Origin: Brevundimonas sp. UBA7635
Lineage (GTDB): Bacteria; Pseudomonadota; Alphaproteobacteria; Caulobacterales; Caulobacteraceae
Direction: 5' to 3'
Length of the DNA: 11,316 nucleotides
Assembly: GCA_002483865.1 (NCBI GenBank)
Contig: DLIT01000070.1
Span: forward strand, 5,141-16,456
In this document: positions 7,907-11,316 of the stretch, in pieces
Layout: each line of letters starts with the position of its first letter
How positions within the stretch are numbered: position 1 is the first letter of the stretch
Made by a program: the position numbers and the translations under genes
The notes under the pieces: model-generated
The model's database searches: none
What the model saw: only the letters and a program-made list of their open reading frames with translations
What the model was told of the DNA's origin: nothing

Positions 7907-8509
7907 ATGGCTCGTGAACCCCAACGCGGACAAGGTGGTCAGAACCGCGACCGCCGCGACCGCAACGCCCCGGCAATCGATGGTCCGGATTCGGACATCA
8001 TCGAAAAGCTGGTGCACATCAACCGCGTCGCCGCCACTGTTAAAGGTGGCCGTCGTTTCTCGTTCGCTGCTCTGATGGTCGTCGGTGACGGCAAGGGCCG
8101 CGTTGGCTTCGGTCACGGTAAGGCCCGTGAAGTGCCGGAAGCCATCCGCAAGGCGACTGAAGAAGCCAAGAAGACCATGATCCGCGTTCCGCTTCGCGAG
8201 AACCGCACCCTGCACCACGACGGCAATGGCCGTTGGGGCGCAGGCAAGATCATGATGCGCGCTGCCCCTCCGGGGACCGGCGTCATCGCGGGTGGTCCGA
8301 TGCGTGCAGTCCTCGAAACCCTCGGCGTCCAGGACGTCGTGGGCAAGTCGACCGGCTCGTCGAACCCCTACAACATGATCCGTGCGACCTTCGAGGCGCT
8401 GAAGGGTCAATCGTCGCCGCGTCAGGTGGCATCGAAGCGTGGCAAGAAGGTCGCTGACCTGATGGGCCGCCGCAACGATGGTGCCTCGGCCGAAACGATC
8501 GAGGGCTGA
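7907..8509 (+). CDS. rpsE: 30S ribosomal protein S5
   Basis: S5 stands at the mRNA entry and affects decoding accuracy and the action of spectinomycin. The 200-residue product is longer than E. coli S5 (167). The first 20 or so residues ([20 protein letters not shown]) are a basic, low-complexity extension, and about ten residues are added at the C-terminus. The RNA-binding double-stranded domain spans about 30-95 and includes [20 protein letters not shown]. The C-terminal domain has [20 protein letters not shown] and [16 protein letters not shown]. In the spectinomycin loop [10 protein letters not shown] (39-48), Ala43 stands where E. coli and relatives have Lys. GGGATCGGGAAGC before the ATG supplies the ribosome binding site. 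The gene ends in TGA followed directly by TAG. Confidence 0.97.
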   Translation: MAREPQRGQGGQNRDRRDRNAPAIDGPDSDIIEKLVHINRVAATVKGGRRFSFAALMVVGDGKGRVGFGHGKAREVPEAIRKATEEAKKTMIRVPLRENRTLHHDGNGRWGAGKIMMRAAPPGTGVIAGGPMRAVLETLGVQDVVGKSTGSSNPYNMIRATFEALKGQSSPRQVASKRGKKVADLMGRRNDGASAETIEG

Positions 8510-8514
8510 TAGAC

Positions 8515-8709
8515 ATGGCCAAGAACGACAAAGCCACGGTCACCGTCCGCCAGACGGCCAGCCCGATCCGCCGCACGGCTGATCAGCGCGCCACCCTGGT
8601 GGGCCTGGGCCTGAACCGCATCGGTCGTGAAGCGACCCTGGAAGATACTCCCTCGGTTCGCGGGATGATCGCCAAGGTTCGCCACATGGTCGAAGTGGTC
8701 GAAAAATAA
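8515..8709 (+). CDS. rpmD: 50S ribosomal protein L30
   Basis: L30 is a small large-subunit protein found in many but not all bacteria. The 64-residue product has the family form: a beta strand [13 protein letters not shown], then [20 protein letters not shown], and the end [17 protein letters not shown]. It starts five bases after the rpsE stop. It is the last gene before the first real break in the cluster: a terminator-like hairpin begins seven bases after its stop codon, although rplO and secY normally follow L30 in the same operon. Confidence 0.95.
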   Translation: MAKNDKATVTVRQTASPIRRTADQRATLVGLGLNRIGREATLEDTPSVRGMIAKVRHMVEVVEK

Positions 8710-8715
8710 GTGTCT

Positions 8716-8754
8716 CGCCCTCCCTCGGAAACGGGGGAGGGCGTTTCGCTTTCT
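8716..8754 (+). terminator. Terminator-like hairpin after rpmD
   Basis: CGCCCTCCC (8716-8724) pairs perfectly with GGGAGGGCG (8735-8743). Two more pairs, one a T-G wobble, can close the loop to GGAAAC. TTTCGCTTTCT follows. A GC-rich stem with a T-rich trail directly after a stop codon fits a Rho-independent terminator, although the T tract is broken by C and G, so termination may be partial. Confidence 0.75.
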
Positions 8755-8755
8755 A

Positions 8756-8776
8756 ACAAGCCTCTTGCAGGCTTGT
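8756..8776 (+). other. Hairpin without T tract between two terminator-like stems
   Basis: ACAAGCCT (8756-8763) pairs perfectly with AGGCTTGT (8769-8776) around a five-base loop CTTGC. No T run follows, so it is not a simple terminator. It is the middle of three hairpins in a row; it may protect RNA ends, compete with its neighbours, or be neutral. Confidence 0.55.
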
Positions 8777-8780
8777 GTGG

Positions 8781-8810
8781 GGCCGCCTATTAGGGCGGCC
8801 TTCGATTTTT
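8781..8810 (+). terminator. Second terminator-like hairpin before rplO
   Basis: GGCCGCC (8781-8787) pairs with GGCGGCC (8794-8800) around TATTAG and is followed at once by TTCGATTTTT. This is the best Rho-independent terminator shape in the window. It lies about 70 bases after the end of rpmD and 58 before rplO, so it would end the upstream transcript rather than serve rplO. Confidence 0.75.
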
Positions 8811-8842
8811 AAACGCCGAGTCAGGCTGTTCTTCAGTCTGGC

Positions 8843-8850
8843 GCTAGAAC
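8843..8850 (+). promoter_or_regulatory. Caulobacter-type -10 element before rplO
   Basis: GCTAGAAC matches the published Caulobacter housekeeping -10 consensus GCTANAWC at every position. A convincing TTGAC-type -35 is not visible 10-14 bases upstream; CTGTTCT at 8826-8832 is the nearest weak candidate. The element stands right after two terminator-like stems and 17 bases before the rplO ATG, which is where a promoter for rplO-secY-adk would be expected. Transcription would start near 8856, giving a leader of only about 12 bases. Confidence 0.5.
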
Positions 8851-8852
8851 CC

Positions 8853-8859
8853 GAAAGGA
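8853..8859 (+). promoter_or_regulatory. Shine-Dalgarno site setting the rplO start
   Basis: GAAAGGA lies eight bases before the ATG at 8868. It decides that start over an in-frame ATG at 8775 that sits inside the hairpin region. It fits translation from a longer read-through mRNA, since a transcript from the -10 at 8843-8850 would begin inside it. Confidence 0.7.
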
Positions 8860-8867
8860 TCAGGCAC

Positions 8868-9461
8868 ATGAAACTGAACGAAATCCGCGACAACGAAGGC
8901 GCCCACACCAAGCGCATGCGCGTCGGCCGTGGCCCGGGCTCGGGCAAGGGCAAGACCGCTGGCCGTGGTGTCAAGGGTCAGAAGTCGCGTTCGGGCGTCG
9001 CCATCGGCGGCTTCGAAGGCGGCCAGATGCCGCTGTACATGCGTATGCCCAAGCGCGGCTTCAACAACCCGAACGCGCTGAAGCTGGCTGAAGTCAACCT
9101 GTGGCGCATCCAGGAAGCCGTCGACGCTGGCAAGCTCGACGCCAAGGCTGAAATCAACGGCACCGCCCTGGTGGCCGCTGGTGTGATCCGTCGCGTCAAG
9201 GACGGCGTCCGCGTCCTGGGCGAAGGCGAACTGAAGGCCAAGCTGAACCTGGTCGTCTGGTCGGCCTCGGCTGGTGCCATCAAGGCCATCGAAGGCGCTG
9301 GCGGCAAGGTCGAGCAGCAGCGCATCGCCGCTGAAGCCAAGGCCGCTGCCCGTCTCGAAAAGCGTAACGCGGCCAAGGGCAAGGCTCCGGCTCCCAAGGC
9401 TCCGCTGGGCGATGCCAACAAGATCTCGGCCCGCGCCAAGCGCACGGCTGCCAAGGCTTAA
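8868..9461 (+). CDS. rplO: 50S ribosomal protein L15 with long C-terminal tail
   Basis: L15 is a late-assembly large-subunit protein that winds through 23S rRNA. From 8868 the product is 197 residues, beginning [20 protein letters not shown]. The glycine-rich N-terminal part is typical: [20 protein letters not shown], then [19 protein letters not shown]. The folded C-terminal domain includes [20 protein letters not shown] (126-145). E. coli L15 has 144 residues; the extra 50 (about 148-197) are Ala/Lys-rich with [19 protein letters not shown] and a basic end. The reading frame runs upstream to 8775, but that adds residues encoded by the terminator region and no family member starts that way. 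It is separated from rpmD by 158 bases and from secY by 147. Confidence 0.95.
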   Translation: MKLNEIRDNEGAHTKRMRVGRGPGSGKGKTAGRGVKGQKSRSGVAIGGFEGGQMPLYMRMPKRGFNNPNALKLAEVNLWRIQEAVDAGKLDAKAEINGTALVAAGVIRRVKDGVRVLGEGELKAKLNLVVWSASAGAIKAIEGAGGKVEQQRIAAEAKAAARLEKRNAAKGKAPAPKAPLGDANKISARAKRTAAKA

Positions 9462-9469
9462 TATCGACG

Positions 9470-9534
9470 TCGTCATCCCGACCGGGGGCCTTGTCTCAGG
9501 GTCTCCGGCGGGGCTTCCGCCGACGGGATGACGA
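9470..9534. repeat. Long intergenic palindrome, REP-like
   Basis: TCGTCATCCCG (9470-9480) is the exact reverse complement of CGGGATGACGA (9524-9534). Between the arms an inner hairpin forms from CGGCGG (9506-9511) and CCGCCG (9517-9522) around GGCTT. GTCATCCCG/CGGGATGAC arms are familiar ends of dispersed intergenic repeats in GC-rich proteobacteria, so I infer a repeat family, but only one copy is in the window. It is not followed by a T run, so it is a poor terminator by itself. Confidence 0.55.
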
Positions 9535-9542
9535 AAATGTGG

Positions 9543-9571
9543 AAGCGGCCCTCGCAAGACGGCCGCTTTCC
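9543..9571 (+). terminator. Terminator-like hairpin before secY
   Basis: AAGCGGCC (9543-9550) pairs exactly with GGCCGCTT (9561-9568) around a ten-base loop, followed by TCC and a mixed T/C stretch. The stem is strong but the T tract is poor. It could end rplO transcripts partly, or only stabilise the 3' end. secY begins about 40 bases later and I see no clear promoter between the two. Confidence 0.5.
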
Positions 9572-9608
9572 GCCTATCTGACGACGAGACCAGTCTTGGG
9601 GATAGCTG

Positions 9609-10988
9609 ATGGCTTCGGCCGCTGAACAACTTGCCGCTAATATGAACATGGGCTCGTTCGCCAAGGCGACCGAGCTGCACAAACGCCTGCTGTTCACGCT
9701 GGGCGCGCTGCTGGTCTATCGGATCGGCACCTATGTTCCCATTCCGGGCATTAATTCCGAGGCCTTCCTGGCCTTCTTCCAGAACCCTGATGGCCAACGC
9801 GGCATCCTGGACATGTTCAACATGTTCTCGGGTGGTGCTGTTGAGCGTATGGCCGTCTTTGCCCTGAACGTGATGCCGTACATCTCGGCTTCGATTATCG
9901 TTCAGCTGATGGGGGCGGTTTACCCGCCGTGGGAGAAGCTCAAGAAGGAGGGTGGCGAAAGCGGGCGCAAGCAGCTGAACCAGTACACCCGTTACCTGAC
10001 GGTCTTCCTGGCCCTGGCCCAGTCATTTGGCATCGCGGCGGGCCTCAATGCCCAGGCGGGCCTGATCGACGAGCCGGGTATCTTCTTCATCATTTCGACC
10101 GTCACCACCCTGACCGGCGGTACCATGTTCCTGATGTGGCTGGGTGAGCAGGTCACGGCGCGCGGCGTCGGCAACGGCATCTCGCTGATTATCTTCGCCG
10201 GTATCGTTGCGGTCCTGCCTTCGACCATCGCCCGCCTGCTGAGCCTGACGCAGCAGGGCCAGATGTCGGCCTTCGCCCTGCTGGGGATCGCCATCCTGGC
10301 GGTGGCCACCGTGATCTTCATCGTCTTCATGGAGCGCGCCCAGCGCCGTCTTCTGATCCAGTATCCGAAGCGCCAGGAAGGCAACCGCGTCATGGGTGGG
10401 GAGCGTTCCTTCCTGCCGCTGAAGGTGAACACCGCTGGCGTCATTCCCGCTATCTTCGCATCGTCGCTGCTGATGCTGCCGACGACCGTGGCCCAGTTCA
10501 CGGCCAATGCGAACCTGCCGGAGTGGCTGAGCTGGCTGCCGACGGTAACGGCTCAACTGACCCACGGTCAGCCGGTCTTCATGATCCTGTATGCCGCCCT
10601 GATCATCTTCTTCTGCTTCTTCTACACCTCGATCACCTTCAACCCTGACGACACGGCCGAGAACCTGCGCAAGTATGGGGGCTTCCTGCCGGGCATCCGT
10701 CCGGGCAAGCGCACGGCCGAGTATTTGGACTATGTCCTGACCCGTCTGACGGTCATTGGTGCGGGTTACATCACCCTGGTCTGCCTCCTGCCTGAGTTCC
10801 TGGTGATGGGGGGCAACAACGCTCTCTACTTCGGCGGTACCTCGCTGCTGATCGTGGTTTCGGTGACGATGGACACGGTGGCCCAGATTCAGTCGCAACT
10901 GCTGGCTCACCAGTATGAAGGCCTGATCAAGAAGGCCAAGCTGCGCGGCCGGGGCGGTCGTGGCGGTGCTGCGCCCGTTCGTCGCTGA
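9609..10988 (+). CDS. secY: Protein translocase channel subunit SecY
   Basis: SecY is the membrane channel of the general secretion pathway, working with SecE, SecG, SecA and docked ribosomes. The 459-residue product has about ten hydrophobic spans, near 26-46, 78-105, 127-145, 158-180, 190-209, 222-241, 273-293, 323-341, 377-397 and 404-422. The plug region lies near 62-76 ([13 protein letters not shown]). Signatures include [21 protein letters not shown] and the cytoplasmic C5 loop [14 protein letters not shown], where Arg364 matches the conserved Arg357 of E. coli that SecA needs. The tail after [10 protein letters not shown] is Arg/Gly-rich and about a dozen residues longer than in E. coli (443). 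The start [11 protein letters not shown] is the usual alphaproteobacterial one, with GGGGAT (9598-9603) as ribosome binding site. Confidence 0.98.
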   Translation: MASAAEQLAANMNMGSFAKATELHKRLLFTLGALLVYRIGTYVPIPGINSEAFLAFFQNPDGQRGILDMFNMFSGGAVERMAVFALNVMPYISASIIVQLMGAVYPPWEKLKKEGGESGRKQLNQYTRYLTVFLALAQSFGIAAGLNAQAGLIDEPGIFFIISTVTTLTGGTMFLMWLGEQVTARGVGNGISLIIFAGIVAVLPSTIARLLSLTQQGQMSAFALLGIAILAVATVIFIVFMERAQRRLLIQYPKRQEGNRVMGGERSFLPLKVNTAGVIPAIFASSLLMLPTTVAQFTANANLPEWLSWLPTVTAQLTHGQPVFMILYAALIIFFCFFYTSITFNPDDTAENLRKYGGFLPGIRPGKRTAEYLDYVLTRLTVIGAGYITLVCLLPEFLVMGGNNALYFGGTSLLIVVSVTMDTVAQIQSQLLAHQYEGLIKKAKLRGRGGRGGAAPVRR

Positions 10989-11005
10989 TTGTCGGGGGAG
11001 AGACA

Positions 11006-11316
11006 ATGAACCTGATCCTGTTCGGGCCGCCGGCTGCCGGTAAGGGCACCCAGGCCAAGCGCCTGGTCGAAGGCCGCGGCATGATCCAACTGTCCACTGG
11101 GGACATGCTGCGTGCCGCCATCGCCTCGGGCTCGGAACTTGGCCTCAAGGTCAAGGATGTCCTGGCTCGCGGTGACCTGGTGACGGATGAGATCGTCATC
11201 GCGCTGATCGAGGATCGACTGCCTGAGGCTGAGGCCGCAGGCGGCGCGATCTTTGACGGCTTCCCCCGCAATGTCGCTCAGGCCGAAGCCCTCGACGCCA
11301 TGCTGGCCAAGCGCGG
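11006..11316 (+). CDS. adk: Adenylate kinase (5' part only)
   Basis: Adenylate kinase converts ATP plus AMP to two ADP in the cytoplasm. The window ends after 103 codons, so about half of a roughly 190-215 residue protein is seen. The P-loop GPPAAGKGT lies at 7-15 with Lys13. AMP-site residues Thr31 and Arg36 are in [10 protein letters not shown], and the signature FDGFPRN spans 83-89 with Arg88; these match E. coli numbering. Whether the LID domain is short or zinc-binding cannot be seen. GGGGGAG (10994-11000) supplies the ribosome binding site. It follows secY by 17 bases and is probably co-transcribed; rpsM, rpsK, rpoA and rplQ would be expected next in alphaproteobacteria. Confidence 0.97.
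   Translation, partial: MNLILFGPPAAGKGTQAKRLVEGRGMIQLSTGDMLRAAIASGSELGLKVKDVLARGDLVTDEIVIALIEDRLPEAEAAGGAIFDGFPRNVAQAEALDAMLAKR

Noticed and set aside
8775..8867. Upstream in-frame ATG for rplO, adding 31 residues
   Set aside because: The extra residues are encoded by the terminator hairpin and promoter region and match no L15. The ATG at 8868 has a good Shine-Dalgarno.
9274..9531. An 85-codon plus-strand frame running from within rplO into the palindrome
   Set aside because: It is out of frame with rplO, has no ribosome binding site, and its product is low-complexity Arg/Pro/Ser/Leu sequence typical of a shifted GC-rich frame.
10023..11006. A 327-codon open frame on the minus strand opposite secY, and similar long minus-strand frames at 1839-2678, 5519-6478, 6249-7229, 6934-7908 and 8844-9797
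   Set aside because: All are shadows of real genes: compositionally odd translations rich in His, Gln, Arg and Asp, with no recognisable domain or ribosome binding site.
1..11316. A hidden mobile element, CRISPR array, tRNA, toxin-antitoxin or defence gene
   Set aside because: Every stretch longer than 160 bases is filled by a recognised ribosomal, secY or adk gene. I found no direct repeats with spacers, no transposase or integrase motif and no tRNA-like fold.

Overview
This window is a slice of the conserved ribosomal-protein supercluster (the S10 and spc operons) of an alphaproteobacterium. All genes lie on the plus strand. The order is rpsJ (3' end)-rplC-rplD-rplW-rplB-rpsS-rplV-rpsC-rplP-rpmC-rpsQ-rplN-rplX-rplE-rpsN-rpsH-rplF-rplR-rpsE-rpmD-rplO-secY-adk (5' end). 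Three things point to Alphaproteobacteria: adk follows secY directly with no rpmJ between them, S14 is the long zinc-free form, and S5 and L16 have alphaproteobacterial features. High GC with GC-rich third codon positions, and a perfect match to the Caulobacter-type -10 element (GCTANAWC) before rplO, suggest Caulobacterales. A Brevundimonas/Caulobacter-like organism is my best guess, but the genus is not certain.

Layout. Positions 1-4748 hold the S10-operon part (S10, L3, L4, L23, L2, S19, L22, S3, L16, L29), and S17 at 4759-5001 closes it. From 5020 to 8709 lies the spc part (L14, L24, L5, S14, S8, L6, L18, S5, L30). From the end of rpsJ to rpmD the genes are separated by at most 23 bases. 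Several overlap through TAATG, TGATG or ATGA junctions, which suggests one long, translationally coupled transcript. No foreign gene, insertion sequence, tRNA or CRISPR array interrupts the block.

The packing breaks at two places. The 158-base gap between rpmD and rplO (8710-8867) holds three hairpins in a row. Two look like Rho-independent terminators, and a Caulobacter-type -10 follows just before rplO. The 147-base gap between rplO and secY (9462-9608) holds a long palindrome resembling a dispersed REP-like element, then a second terminator-like hairpin. In E. coli this stretch is read as part of one spc transcript, so here rplO and secY-adk may be partly or wholly uncoupled from the upstream genes.

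The genes build the ribosome: L2, L3 and L4 shape the peptidyl-transferase and tunnel region, L22 and L23 line the tunnel and its exit, S3 and S5 form the mRNA entry, and L5, S14 and S19 sit in the head and central-protuberance area. SecY is the membrane channel that receives proteins from ribosomes docked through L23 and L24. Adenylate kinase balances adenine nucleotides. I see no novel enzyme system or defence island. The points worth a second look are the two intergenic regions, protein tails on L3, L15, S5 and SecY, and an unusual residue in the spectinomycin loop of S5.
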